Assembly (NCBI GenBank): GCA_002308795.1
Contig: DBVV01000144.1
Location: 9,136-39,013, forward strand
Origin: Mageeibacillus sp. UBA1255
GTDB lineage: Bacteria; Bacillota; Clostridia; UBA1212; UBA1255
Reading direction: 5' to 3'
DNA length: 29,878 nucleotides
Shown one piece after another: positions 15,063 through 23,474 of the stretch. Numbering within the stretch: the stretch's first letter is position 1; the number at the start of each line of letters is the position of its first letter. The position numbers were made by a program, and so were the translations under genes. The notes below the pieces were generated by a model. That model worked only from the letters and a program-made list of their open reading frames with translations, had not been told where the DNA came from and did not search any database.

Positions 15063-17991
15063 GATCATTACCTCCGGACTTTTTCTTTCGTGCCATGGTG
15101 ACAGCTGCCACCGCAATGCCTCCGGCTATGACTGCTCCTGCTGCTGCAGCTACCGGAATGACTGGAAATCTACTGCCATTATCATTTCTTTTTGCAGGTT
15201 CGGGAGTAGTATCCGAAACTACAGGCTCCTTTGCGCCTTCCATAGCGATCACAACGGCTTTATAACCGCCCAGAACAAAATTATCCCCTGATTTCTTTTC
15301 GGTGATCTTACCGGTATAAAGGTCGTATACGTCGTATTTATCCGGACCTTCCATTGAAAAACCGATCATTTTATCTGCTGAAGATGAATTAACCGCCACG
15401 ATCAACTGACGTCCGTCCCTTACGTACGGACTGGTGAGGATCGCATCGTCACCCGAAACCGTATACCCGTAGCTGATCGAAGAATCCAGCGCGGCCATGA
15501 GGGCGTCAACGGATCCGTTGTTCTCGTATACGTATATAACAGGATCACCGGCCGCAGACAATTTATTTATGATTTCTTTGCTTTTTCCTGCAGCCGTTGA
15601 TATTTCCGGCATCGAATCGACCCATATCAATCTTCCGCCGGCATTCCGGAATTCGAGCAGTTTATCAAGGACGGACGGATCGATCGCTCTTACCATCGGC
15701 ATCACTATCACCGAATATGACGTCCTGCCGCATTCGAGTTTTCCGCCGTTTATTGTCCCGCTCAGCACCGCTTCGTCGTCAACGTAGTTGTAGTCGTACC
15801 TTCCTTTAAGCATTTCGTAGCATATGCGGTTGTATTTTTCGGAAATATCAGCGATCTTTCCTTCGTATACGGTATCAGCTTTCATAAGCCCCTGTACCGT
15901 CGCGATAGGATAATAAACTCCCACTTCCGAATTCATCTTTGCGCCCTCGAGCAGCACGTTAAGCCTGCCTACGCAGTCATTCAGCGCAGTAGCCTGGACC
16001 GAGTTATACGACTCCTGCGGATTAAGCATAACGAACTTATCCGCACCGTACATCCTTGTGATCACAGCACCTGCGAATGACGTCCCGAACGGATCAGCTT
16101 TAAAGTAATCATCTGCGATCGCCTCCGGATTAAACTCCACAAGAACGTGTTCTTTATTAGTGTTGCGTGCGGAGGACGAAGCCATTTTTATAGCAACGTA
16201 ACTGCCTACGTACGTCTCGCTGCTCATGATCATCTTCGGACTGACGTGAAGAAGATCGCATCCTGCATAGCCTGTGCGGTTCATACACTTGAGGAAATCC
16301 CCGTACAGCGCGACGTGGTACGCGAGTTTTTCTTCAAGCAGCAGATGCCCTGAGCCTTTCGTGCCGTTCGCCTCACACCATTTCGCGATCTGGCCGAAAT
16401 AGTTTTCCGAGGTCAGTTTCGCGACTGTTTCGTAGAAGTTTACGCGTACGACGAAGTCCTCTTCGCTGTCTCCGCCGTATAGCGATTCGACGTGGTCAAA
16501 CAAGCTGTAGCCGTGCATCGCCTCGAATTCCGATGGCAATGAATCTTCCCACGGCACGAGAAATACCGATACTTTTCCGCCTGTATGTATAGGATTCGTC
16601 ATATTGCTCGTAAAGAGGCTGGGTTCGTCTGTAAAGAATGCTTCTACACTGCCGAACGATGAGTTCAGTTCCGATTTATATTTTTCATGCGTCAGGCTGA
16701 TGAATTTGGCGATCGCGCCGCGGCTCATAATATTGACGTACGGTCTGCCCTTTTGCCACGGATTGAGGCTGTCACGCTCGACCCACGCATCGTAGGTGGC
16801 AAATACCTTAAGCGTCCATTTCCCGTTCTCGTCGATATCGATCGTACGGTCCCTGAACCCGACAGATTTAGCGTTGCCTCCGTCCGGGATCAATACCGCG
16901 TGTTTTATCACGGCATATTCCGTCGGCAATTCGTAAACGCTTTTCCCGGATCCGCTTTTTTCTATCTTCGCAAGTCCGTAGGGCTCATATTCAGGAGCGC
17001 CCTCGGTCACCATTCCGTATGCGCTGCCTGAAGGCCACTGGTATTCGTCGTACAGCCACAGCTGATCCATACCTTTTTCAAGGCAGTATTTAAAAGCATC
17101 ATCCAGAAGTTTGAACTCGCTGTCGCTCTTTAAATACCTGCTGTTGAAAGTGACGTTTGTCGTGATCCCGCCGTAGCCGTAACCCTCGAACAGCTTGTCC
17201 GCCACCGTCTTGTAGGCGCTGTCAAAGTTGTAGAGCAGCTTCATCATCCGGTACGATGCGCCGGGCCTGGTAAAACTGTCATAAAGCCATTTGCCGCTCA
17301 TATCATTGTCCCCTGTATCCGTTCCGGAAAGTCCTGTGTATGCTTTTGCACTGTCGGCGGTTTTGAAGAACGCGATCGATTCGACCACGGCGGTCTCACC
17401 TGCGTTGACCTTTCCGGCAGAGCTTCCGAACGGAAAAAGTTTCACCGAATCCCGCCACGTGCCTGTCCGGTCGCTTTTATCAGATATATTTTGAAGTGCG
17501 CCGCTCATGTCGGCAACGACCGTCTGCCAGTCGTCCGTATCAGCATAATCGAAAGAGCCGTCAACTTTGCTTTTACCGTATCCTGCAGCGCACGTCACTT
17601 TTCCGCCCAGATCACGCCTGGAAGTCCTTATCCGGATCGCTATATACGGATATTTCAACACTTTTGCACTGGTATCCGCGAATCTGATCTCGACAGAGGG
17701 GCTTCCCTGCACGCGGCCCGAAGCGCCCTCTTTTCCTGCGGTAAGTAAAAGCAGGCCGTCTTCGAAATTAACGTGGCATGACGTGTTTACGGAGTAGTCC
17801 CACTCGCTCATACCGCCAAAGCTGATATAGTGCTCAGGCATTTTTCCGTCAGAAACACTCTCTTCGCTTTCGCTGCCTGCGCTTACATTAAAGCCGCTCT
17901 TTGCGGGAAAGACCGAGGTAAGTGCAAGCGCCGCGATCGCAGCGAATAACGCAAGCCTCAATATTGTATTAATTACGGCCCGCCTGCCCAT
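15052..17991 (-). CDS. Membrane-anchored GH106-like glycoside hydrolase with N-terminal binding domain
   Basis: A 979-residue protein with a signal peptide (about 1-38). Residues about 50-218 form a beta-rich domain ending in VESIAFFKTADSAKAYTGL, shared with the two neighbouring surface proteins. The catalytic part (about 235-640) resembles GH106-type alpha-L-rhamnosidases and related proteins: WLYDEYQWPSG, then AFFTDEPSLF (about 453), FYETVAKLTSENYFGQIAKW, and GSGHLLLEE (about 548). A C-terminal Rossmann-like portion (VIVMPMVRAIDPSVLDKLL) follows, then a Pro-rich spacer, FPVIPV, one hydrophobic helix (about 945-965) and a KKKSGGNDHEK tail. It is therefore probably held on the outer membrane face. 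The start at 17991 lies four bases after the upstream stop with GGAG at 11 bases; earlier in-frame starts overlap that gene. GH106 is the best guess and the substrate is unproven. Confidence 0.82.
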   Translation of the reverse strand: MGRRAVINTILRLALFAAIAALALTSVFPAKSGFNVSAGSESEESVSDGKMPEHYISFGGMSEWDYSVNTSCHVNFEDGLLLLTAGKEGASGRVQGSPSVEIRFADTSAKVLKYPYIAIRIRTSRRDLGGKVTCAAGYGKSKVDGSFDYADTDDWQTVVADMSGALQNISDKSDRTGTWRDSVKLFPFGSSAGKVNAGETAVVESIAFFKTADSAKAYTGLSGTDTGDNDMSGKWLYDSFTRPGASYRMMKLLYNFDSAYKTVADKLFEGYGYGGITTNVTFNSRYLKSDSEFKLLDDAFKYCLEKGMDQLWLYDEYQWPSGSAYGMVTEGAPEYEPYGLAKIEKSGSGKSVYELPTEYAVIKHAVLIPDGGNAKSVGFRDRTIDIDENGKWTLKVFATYDAWVERDSLNPWQKGRPYVNIMSRGAIAKFISLTHEKYKSELNSSFGSVEAFFTDEPSLFTSNMTNPIHTGGKVSVFLVPWEDSLPSEFEAMHGYSLFDHVESLYGGDSEEDFVVRVNFYETVAKLTSENYFGQIAKWCEANGTKGSGHLLLEEKLAYHVALYGDFLKCMNRTGYAGCDLLHVSPKMIMSSETYVGSYVAIKMASSSARNTNKEHVLVEFNPEAIADDYFKADPFGTSFAGAVITRMYGADKFVMLNPQESYNSVQATALNDCVGRLNVLLEGAKMNSEVGVYYPIATVQGLMKADTVYEGKIADISEKYNRICYEMLKGRYDYNYVDDEAVLSGTINGGKLECGRTSYSVIVMPMVRAIDPSVLDKLLEFRNAGGRLIWVDSMPEISTAAGKSKEIINKLSAAGDPVIYVYENNGSVDALMAALDSSISYGYTVSGDDAILTSPYVRDGRQLIVAVNSSSADKMIGFSMEGPDKYDVYDLYTGKITEKKSGDNFVLGGYKAVVIAMEGAKEPVVSDTTPEPAKRNDNGSRFPVIPVAAAAGAVIAGGIAVAAVTMARKKKSGGNDHEK

Positions 17992-17995
17992 TCGT

Positions 17996-19375
17996 TCAAT
18001 TACTCCACTTGTACAGTCCCGCGTATGCGTCAGCTTTTGCTTTATCATTGAATATCGCGATCGACTCCACAGTCACCGTATACTCTTCGCCGAGCGTCTC
18101 GGACTGAGGATCAGCCTCGTCGTCATACGGATCGAAGCGAAGTCTTACCAGATCTCCGTTAAGTGTTTCGGGTATCATATAATCGGCTGCGGAAAGATCC
18201 AGTACGATGATCTCCCAGTCGCCCGGATGCGCATACGTCCACGGAACCATTGCCCAGCCGCGGCTGTCGCTTGTAGTCACATATCTGAGCTGTCCGACCC
18301 TGTCGCCTGCGTTGGCTTTGACTTTTATCGCAACGTAGCGGAACTCGGAAGCGGAAACCTTAGGATCCAGCGTGATCCACGCGTACGGATCCCATGCATC
18401 AGGAGTAAGCAGGACGCCTTCTTTCTCCTGCTCGATCAGCAGTCCGTTCCCCACCGTCATCTCGTCCGCACCGTACTGAGTGAAATCATAATAGTATTCT
18501 GTCCCTATATCGTTGAACTCGGGTGCATCCTGAGGCCGCTCGGTAGGCTTGTGCGTCGGTGCGGCAGTCGGACCGTCATCGGGTTTTTCCGTAGGAAGAG
18601 GCGTTTTATCCGGATCTTCGGGCCAGACGTACAGACCGGCGTAAGCCTGCGCCTTTTCGGGATCCGTAAAGAGAGCGAACGATTCGACGATCAACGTATA
18701 ATCCTCTGAAAGCACGTCCGAGTCAAATTCATCATCGTAAGGGTCGATCCGGACGCGCGTAATGTCGCCGTCCATCGTGTTTTCGTTCATCAGGGCGGAG
18801 GAAGCGAGGTCAAGCACGATCGTTTCCCAGCTGCCCGGAGTCTTATAAGTGAAGTTGAGCATTGCCCACCCGCGGTCGTCGGTAGAGGTTGCGAATCTGA
18901 GCTGCCCGTTTTTATCATTTTTGTTAGCCATCACGCGCGCCGCAACGTATCGGTACTCCGCAGCGGGCAGAGGCTCTTCGAGCAGTATCCAGACGTACGG
19001 ATCGTGTGCCTGCGGGAACACCATCACACCCTGCTCGTAATTTTCGAGTCCGGCGGCTTCGTTATTGTCCGGCACAAGGAAATTTTCGCCGTACTCCGTA
19101 AAATCAAAATATTTATCGGTATCCGGCGTCAGCGCTTCAGGCGTCACTGCGGGTGCCTTGGTTGCAGGTATTTCGGTCGCTGCGGGCTGATCGGTAACGA
19201 CGGGTGCTTCGGTAACGGCAGGCTTATCCGTCACTGCGGGTGCCTGCGTAGGCGCTTTAGTCACATCCGGTACGTTCGTAGGTTCGCCTGTACTGTTCTG
19301 CGTACCGCACGCGCTAAGCAGTATAAGCACAAAAGCCGCCAATATTGCAATGATCCTCAAATTCGTTTTTTTCAT
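17996..19375 (-). CDS. Surface lipoprotein with two tandem beta-rich domains
   Basis: A 459-residue lipoprotein: signal peptide with lipobox LSAC (Cys23), a long Thr/Pro/Ala/Val linker (28-86), domain 1 (about 87-251), a Pro/Thr linker (252-290) and domain 2 (about 293-457). The two domains are close copies. Both begin YFDFTEYG or YYYDFTQYG, contain GQLR(F/Y)-T--D-RGWAM, WE-IVLDLS, and R(I/L)R(F/I)DPYDDE, and end ES-A(L/I)F-D--KA-AYAGLY. The same ending occurs in the GH106-like enzyme, so this looks like a carbohydrate-binding-type jelly roll, though I do not recognise a named family. GGGAGGG precedes the ATG. The gene has its own promoter (19465-19494) and is followed, four bases on, by the glycoside hydrolase gene. 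Surface glycan binding is inferred. Confidence 0.85.
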   Translation of the reverse strand: MKKTNLRIIAILAAFVLILLSACGTQNSTGEPTNVPDVTKAPTQAPAVTDKPAVTEAPVVTDQPAATEIPATKAPAVTPEALTPDTDKYFDFTEYGENFLVPDNNEAAGLENYEQGVMVFPQAHDPYVWILLEEPLPAAEYRYVAARVMANKNDKNGQLRFATSTDDRGWAMLNFTYKTPGSWETIVLDLASSALMNENTMDGDITRVRIDPYDDEFDSDVLSEDYTLIVESFALFTDPEKAQAYAGLYVWPEDPDKTPLPTEKPDDGPTAAPTHKPTERPQDAPEFNDIGTEYYYDFTQYGADEMTVGNGLLIEQEKEGVLLTPDAWDPYAWITLDPKVSASEFRYVAIKVKANAGDRVGQLRYVTTSDSRGWAMVPWTYAHPGDWEIIVLDLSAADYMIPETLNGDLVRLRFDPYDDEADPQSETLGEEYTVTVESIAIFNDKAKADAYAGLYKWSN

Positions 19376-19464
19376 ACTGTTTCCCTCCCTGGATACCGGC
19401 GCGTTATGTGCAACTCTGTTAACGCCCCCGCCCTTATCGGAATATCCCGAAATTAACTGTTTTC

Positions 19465-19494
19465 ATCATATCAAAACTGTTGTCAGGCAGTCAA
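19465..19494 (-). promoter_or_regulatory. Promoter of the lipoprotein / glycoside hydrolase / binding-protein operon
   Basis: On the minus strand TTGACT (19489-19494) and TATGAT (19465-19470) are separated by 18 bases. Five of six bases match the consensus in each hexamer. It lies about 90 bases upstream of the lipoprotein start. Confidence 0.65.
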
Positions 19495-19508
19495 GCAAAA
19501 ACTCATTA

Positions 19509-19539
19509 TGTGCCAAAAAAGTGTCCTTTTGTGCAAAAA
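19509..19539. promoter_or_regulatory. Paired operator-like repeats upstream of the lipoprotein operon promoter
   Basis: The plus strand has TGTGCCAAAAA (19509-19519) and TGTGCAAAAA (19530-19539), starting 21 bp apart. This repeats the design found upstream of the sortase-type protein gene: the same TRTGC(C)AAAA core, the two-C copy nearer the -35 box and the one-C copy farther away. Here it points away from the gene and lies 14 bases from the -35 box. It is likely bound by the same regulator. Confidence 0.5.
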
Positions 19540-19554
19540 TCTCATTGCATCACA

Positions 19555-20313
19555 TTACTTTTTCGCTCCGGTCTTACGCAAGTGCGCCTCCCATTCACGC
19601 GGGCTTTGTCCTGTATATTTCTTAAACACGCGGGAGAAATAGTAATTACTTCCGAATCCGGCGCTGTACGCGATCGCCTCCATCGTTACTCCTGATATTG
19701 ATCGTACCCTCAGCATGTCCTTAGCGTGCTCGATGCGGCGGCTCGTAAGGAACTGAAGCGGAGTGCTGCCTGTCTTCTGTCTGAACAGTTCGCGCACGTG
19801 ACTGCTGCTCATAGGTATTCGTGATACGGCAGCGGCCAGATCGTAATCCGGATCACTTTGATTTTTAATGATGTCGTCAATAAGCCCTGCAACGTACGGA
19901 TTACTGCCGCGGTCTTCAGACAGCGTCAGCATATACTGGTAAAGCACTTCGTAAAGGCTGTCGACAATATTTTCGTAGTTCGACCTTCGCAGATTGTACT
20001 CGTTGTACATCTGCTTCAGTATGTTCAGGAAAACTCGCTCCTCAGTATCCCTGAACCGGAAAAACACGCGGCTGTTAAGATTATCATCGCTGAACGTGAA
20101 AAAGCAGCTGTGGAAATCCGTATCGGAATCGTCCTCATGCGGAACTCCTGCCGGGATCACGATTATATCGCCTTCGTGAAACGGCACCCGTTCACCCCCG
20201 ATAACTGACTCGCCGCATCCGCTGAGATAATAAACGAGTTCCGTGAACGCATGCGAATGCGGTTCGATATGTCTTCGCTTATCATTTTTATATCCGATAG
20301 ATTGGATCTTCAT
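19555..20313 (-). CDS. AraC-family transcriptional regulator
   Basis: A 252-residue regulator. The N-terminal cupin-like sensor has HIEPHSHAFTELVYYLSG and GDIIVIPAGVPHEDD, with the His residues typical of this sugar-sensing fold. The C-terminal 100 residues form two helix-turn-helix units: AAAVSRIPMSSSHVRELFRQKTGSTPLQFL, and ITMEAIAY-like SGVTMEAIAYSAGFGSNYYFSRVFKKYTGQSPREW. The latter closely matches the AraC signature. It sits within the surface-protein block, 26 bases after the two-repeat anchored protein gene, so the two are probably cotranscribed. Its own ribosome binding site is weak. It is the likely controller of the block, probably activating it in response to a sugar; the operator-like repeats at 19509 and 13610 are candidate targets. 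Confidence 0.93.
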   Translation of the reverse strand: MKIQSIGYKNDKRRHIEPHSHAFTELVYYLSGCGESVIGGERVPFHEGDIIVIPAGVPHEDDSDTDFHSCFFTFSDDNLNSRVFFRFRDTEERVFLNILKQMYNEYNLRRSNYENIVDSLYEVLYQYMLTLSEDRGSNPYVAGLIDDIIKNQSDPDYDLAAAVSRIPMSSSHVRELFRQKTGSTPLQFLTSRRIEHAKDMLRVRSISGVTMEAIAYSAGFGSNYYFSRVFKKYTGQSPREWEAHLRKTGAKK

Positions 20314-20339
20314 CGTTTAGCGGTGCCTTATGTATAGTG

Positions 20340-21899
20340 TCAGCTCTTTTTCTTCTTCGCCATTATTACCGCCACCGCAGCGATCGCCGCTGCCAGTACG
20401 ACGGCGCCTATCACCACCGGTACGACCGGAAACGACTTTCCGGGGCCGGCGTTTTTGTTGTCGTTGTCCGTGTCGCCGTCAGATTTCCCCGAATCGGCCG
20501 TCGGTCCAGAAACTGATGAAGTTCCTGTAGGTGCTGTCGTTACTTCGGGAGCAGCTGTTGGCTCCGCAGTAGGAGCGGCTGACGGTTTTACAGGGAAAGC
20601 CACCGGGAATTCTCCGCCTTTTTCAGTCCATTCAAGGTATTTAGCCGAAAAATCAGCAGCAGCAGCCATATCGGTGAAAAACGCCACGTAATAAATATCC
20701 ATCTGCGTATCATTCGTAACGTTTTCAAACATATCGAAACGGCAGTTAGCGACGTTGCCCTCCCAGAGCTTCTGATCACTGAAATCAACGTTCAAAAACT
20801 GTATCCCGTCTTCCTGTGCATATTTGTAATGAACGTTTTTTGTCTCTCCGTATCCGCTGAACACATCTGTCTGGAAATAAAGCGTTCCTGTACCGGACGT
20901 GGCTGATACGTCGGTTTTAAGTGCTATCTGCATCACTTTATACGCTGCGCACGGTACGGGGGCAATATATTTACTGCCGGTCATTTCTCCGAATGCCATC
21001 TCGATGAACGGGTCAGCGCCGGCCTGTATGGTCAATTTATACGCATTGGATTCGCTGTCCGAGAATGCGCTGTCGATCTGGCTCGTAAAATCCGATTCGA
21101 AGAGGGACTCGCAAAGCGCAATATTGACGTCGCCTGCCCTGCGGTCAAACAGCAAAAGGTCGAACGGTTCCGGGCCTGCCTCCATCCCCGGTCCTTCCGT
21201 TGGCCCCGGATCATCACCCGGGCCGTCAACGCCTGCCGCTTTCAGCCATGCGTTACCGTACTCGTCCGCGGCTGTCTGGTCAACGAAAAATCCGACGTAA
21301 TATATTTCAAATTCTACGTCGTATTTGGACGTTGTAAGCATATCAAATCTGCAGTCGGCAACTGTTCCGGTCCATGACGTGTTTGCCGATGCGTCAATAT
21401 TAACATACTGCAGTTTATCTGTTCCGGCATAAAGATATGAGAGGTTCTGCGATTCTTTGTAATCCATATTCGAGGTCGTCTGGAAATAGAACTGTCCCTC
21501 TCGCCCAGCTCCTGTATCAAAGCGAACTCCGTACTGTATTACTTTGTATTTATCTGCGCTGACCGGCTCCATTTTTCCCATCTCAGTGTAGGTCCCGAAA
21601 AGCATTTCGGCGAACGGGTCGATGCTTTCTCCCACGGATAAGACGAAACATTTTTTATCCTGGTCGAACGTGATATCCTGCACGTCGGTAAATCTTCCTC
21701 CGAAAAGAGGAAGGTACTGATCTTCATTATCGAAAACGAGGACGACGCTGTCGGAATTTACGGCATTTTCAGTATTTTCTGCATTTTCTGCCGCGTGAAC
21801 ACTTTTTAGCGGGATAAAACAGTTTACAGCTATGCATAACGCACACATTATCCCTGTTATCGCTGCAACAACTTCAGCTAAACGTCTGCCTTCTTTCAT
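20340..21899 (-). CDS. Secreted membrane-anchored protein with two tandem beta-rich domains
   Basis: A 519-residue surface protein. A signal peptide (about 1-36, SVHA-AEN) is followed by two related domains, about 50-220 and 247-425, each with DPF-EM-FG, YKV-Q, G-(F/L)YFQT, Q(Y/F)(V/L)N(I/V)D, W-G-VA(D/N)CRFDM and an ending (I)YYV-FF-D--AA. The last block parallels the ending of the domain in the lipoprotein and glycoside hydrolase, suggesting a shared fold. A Pro/Thr/Ala-rich linker leads to PGKSFPVVPV, a hydrophobic helix (492-513) and KKKKS. No LPxTG motif is present, so it is probably held by the helix. The start at 21899 is set by GGAGGT; an ATG ten codons earlier lacks one. Function unknown; glycan binding is inferred from its neighbours. 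Confidence 0.85.
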   Translation of the reverse strand: MKEGRRLAEVVAAITGIMCALCIAVNCFIPLKSVHAAENAENTENAVNSDSVVLVFDNEDQYLPLFGGRFTDVQDITFDQDKKCFVLSVGESIDPFAEMLFGTYTEMGKMEPVSADKYKVIQYGVRFDTGAGREGQFYFQTTSNMDYKESQNLSYLYAGTDKLQYVNIDASANTSWTGTVADCRFDMLTTSKYDVEFEIYYVGFFVDQTAADEYGNAWLKAAGVDGPGDDPGPTEGPGMEAGPEPFDLLLFDRRAGDVNIALCESLFESDFTSQIDSAFSDSESNAYKLTIQAGADPFIEMAFGEMTGSKYIAPVPCAAYKVMQIALKTDVSATSGTGTLYFQTDVFSGYGETKNVHYKYAQEDGIQFLNVDFSDQKLWEGNVANCRFDMFENVTNDTQMDIYYVAFFTDMAAAADFSAKYLEWTEKGGEFPVAFPVKPSAAPTAEPTAAPEVTTAPTGTSSVSGPTADSGKSDGDTDNDNKNAGPGKSFPVVPVVIGAVVLAAAIAAVAVIMAKKKKS

Positions 21900-21962
21900 A
21901 CCATACCTCCGAATATGCCTGCGAATCATTATTTGTTTCCAGAAGACCTCATGGCCGGTATA

Positions 21963-21991
21963 ATTATATATGAATCGGCTGTATACTTCAA
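21963..21991 (-). promoter_or_regulatory. Promoter of the two-repeat surface protein and AraC regulator genes
   Basis: TTGAAG (21986-21991) and TATAAT (21963-21968) on the minus strand are separated by 17 bases. TATGCAAG at about 22010-22017, upstream of it on the minus strand, weakly resembles the operator-like motif of the other two promoters. Confidence 0.65.
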
Positions 21992-22009
21992 GAGAACGCG
22001 CCGCATGGC

Positions 22010-22038
22010 TTGCATACGGTTACGTGTTCTGTTAAAAT
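22010..22038 (+). promoter_or_regulatory. Promoter of the DUF1015 gene
   Basis: TTGCAT (22010-22015) and TAAAAT (22033-22038) are separated by 17 bases on the plus strand. The -35 box lies 18 bases from the divergent -35 box at 21991, so the two promoters are back to back. Confidence 0.55.
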
Positions 22039-22110
22039 TCGCCTGGGGTAAAGACTTAAGCAAACGTGATCCGCCCAAAGCCGGAAATATTGCCCCACGG
22101 AGGAAATGAT

Positions 22111-23418
22111 ATGTTCAAATCGAAAAAAAGCAGCTTACCGGTCGCACCGGCCGATATATTGATTCCCGGGAAAGATATTGACCCGTCCCTTTTCGCTGTC
22201 GTTGCGTGCGATCAGTTCACACAGGACCGGGATTACTGGGAACGCGTATATGAACTCCGCAGCGGAGTGCCTTCAGCGGCACACATCATGCTCCCGGAAG
22301 TATACCTTAACGACGGACAGGAAGAAGTTGACCGCCGCATCGGCATGATAAAAGAAAACATGCGGTCGTATATCGATCATAACATTTTCGACGTATATAA
22401 AAATACGATGATACTGACAAGGCGGACTTTCAGCGACGGCAGGATCAGGACAGGTCTCGTCGCGGCGATCGATCTTGAACAGTATGACTATACTCCCGGA
22501 TCGGGCACGGCCGTCAGAGCTACCGAGGCGACGGTGATCGAGCGCATTCCTCCGCGCGTCAGGATCCGCCGCGGATCACCCCTTGAAATGCCGCATATCA
22601 TGATCCTGATCGACGACCCCGGAAAGACCGTGATCGAGCCTCTGGACGAAGAAGCGTCAGATGACTGCGCGGCGATTTATGATTTTGATCTGCTTGAAGG
22701 CGGCGGAAAACTAAAAGGATTCGCACTTGACCGACGTAAATGCAAAAAAGTGCTCTTCGCGCTTGAAAAACTCGCGGATAAAGATGATTTCTGCCGAAAA
22801 TATGATCTGTCTCCCGAAACTCCGGTGCTTTTGCTGGCCATAGGCGACGGGAACCACTCTCTCGCGAGCGCAAAAGCGCTGTATGAGGAAACGCATTCTC
22901 CGGAGCACAGATACGCTCTGGCAGAGATCGTAAACATACATTCGCCCGGGATCGTGTTCGAGCCGATACACAGGATACTTTTAGGTGTTGACAGCGCCGA
23001 AGTAGAAAGATCCGCCAGGACCTATTTCGGGGATGATCTGATCATACGTGAAACCGAAGGCTGCGGGTCACATCAGGATGCGGGTGAAATGTTTAAAATA
23101 AGATATATCGCGGACAATATTGACCGCTGCTGGTTCGTGTCTTCCAAACGGCACCTGCTCTCGGCCGGAGCGATACAGGACTTTATTGACGCATTCATTT
23201 CCTCACACCCCGGATCATCTGTCGATTATATCCACGGTGACAATGAAGCTGCTTCGTTCGGCCGCAGGGACCGCTCGTGTGCCTTTATATTAGAGGCGAT
23301 GCCGAAATCCGACCTGTTCAAAACGGTAATAAAAAACGGCGCTCTTCCCCGCAAGACCTTTTCAATGGGTAATGCCGAGGAAAAGCGCTATTATTTCGAA
23401 TGCCGCAGGATCGGCTGA
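22111..23418 (+). CDS. DUF1015 family protein
   Basis: A 435-residue cytoplasmic protein, the only plus-strand gene. After a short basic start it reads ADILIPGKDIDPSLFAVVACDQFTQDRDYWERVYE, and it contains LLLAIGDGNHSLASAKALYEE, the family's conserved DGxHxxxxA stretch in its GDGNHSLA form. VIERIPPRVRIRRGSPLEMPHIMILIDD and FSMGNAEEKRYYFECRRI are also family-like. The biochemical role of this subgroup is not established to my knowledge, so I give none. The start at 22111 is fixed by GGAGGAAATGAT; the open frame upstream includes an ATG at 22066 with no such site. It faces away from the surface block and converges with the glycerophosphodiesterase gene. Confidence 0.85.
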   Translation: MFKSKKSSLPVAPADILIPGKDIDPSLFAVVACDQFTQDRDYWERVYELRSGVPSAAHIMLPEVYLNDGQEEVDRRIGMIKENMRSYIDHNIFDVYKNTMILTRRTFSDGRIRTGLVAAIDLEQYDYTPGSGTAVRATEATVIERIPPRVRIRRGSPLEMPHIMILIDDPGKTVIEPLDEEASDDCAAIYDFDLLEGGGKLKGFALDRRKCKKVLFALEKLADKDDFCRKYDLSPETPVLLLAIGDGNHSLASAKALYEETHSPEHRYALAEIVNIHSPGIVFEPIHRILLGVDSAEVERSARTYFGDDLIIRETEGCGSHQDAGEMFKIRYIADNIDRCWFVSSKRHLLSAGAIQDFIDAFISSHPGSSVDYIHGDNEAASFGRRDRSCAFILEAMPKSDLFKTVIKNGALPRKTFSMGNAEEKRYYFECRRIG

Positions 23419-23432
23419 CCGGCCCTTAGCGC

Positions 23433-23474
23433 GGATATTCATGAAAGTCCGTGGTCATTCAAGGATATTCGTGG
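23433..23474. repeat. Decayed 20-bp tandem repeat between convergent genes
   Basis: The 18-base stretch at 23437-23454 and that at 23457-23474 match at 13 of 18 positions with a 20-bp period (ATTC...CGTGG). GGATATTC also occurs at 23433 and 23463. The repeat runs into the last codons of the phosphodiesterase gene. It resembles ATTCGTGG-type repeats that I recall from intergenic DNA of gut Clostridia. Confidence 0.4.

Noticed and set aside
22598..22971. Minus-strand open frames inside the DUF1015 gene
   Set aside because: They are Arg/Ser-rich shadows of a clearly conserved plus-strand gene.
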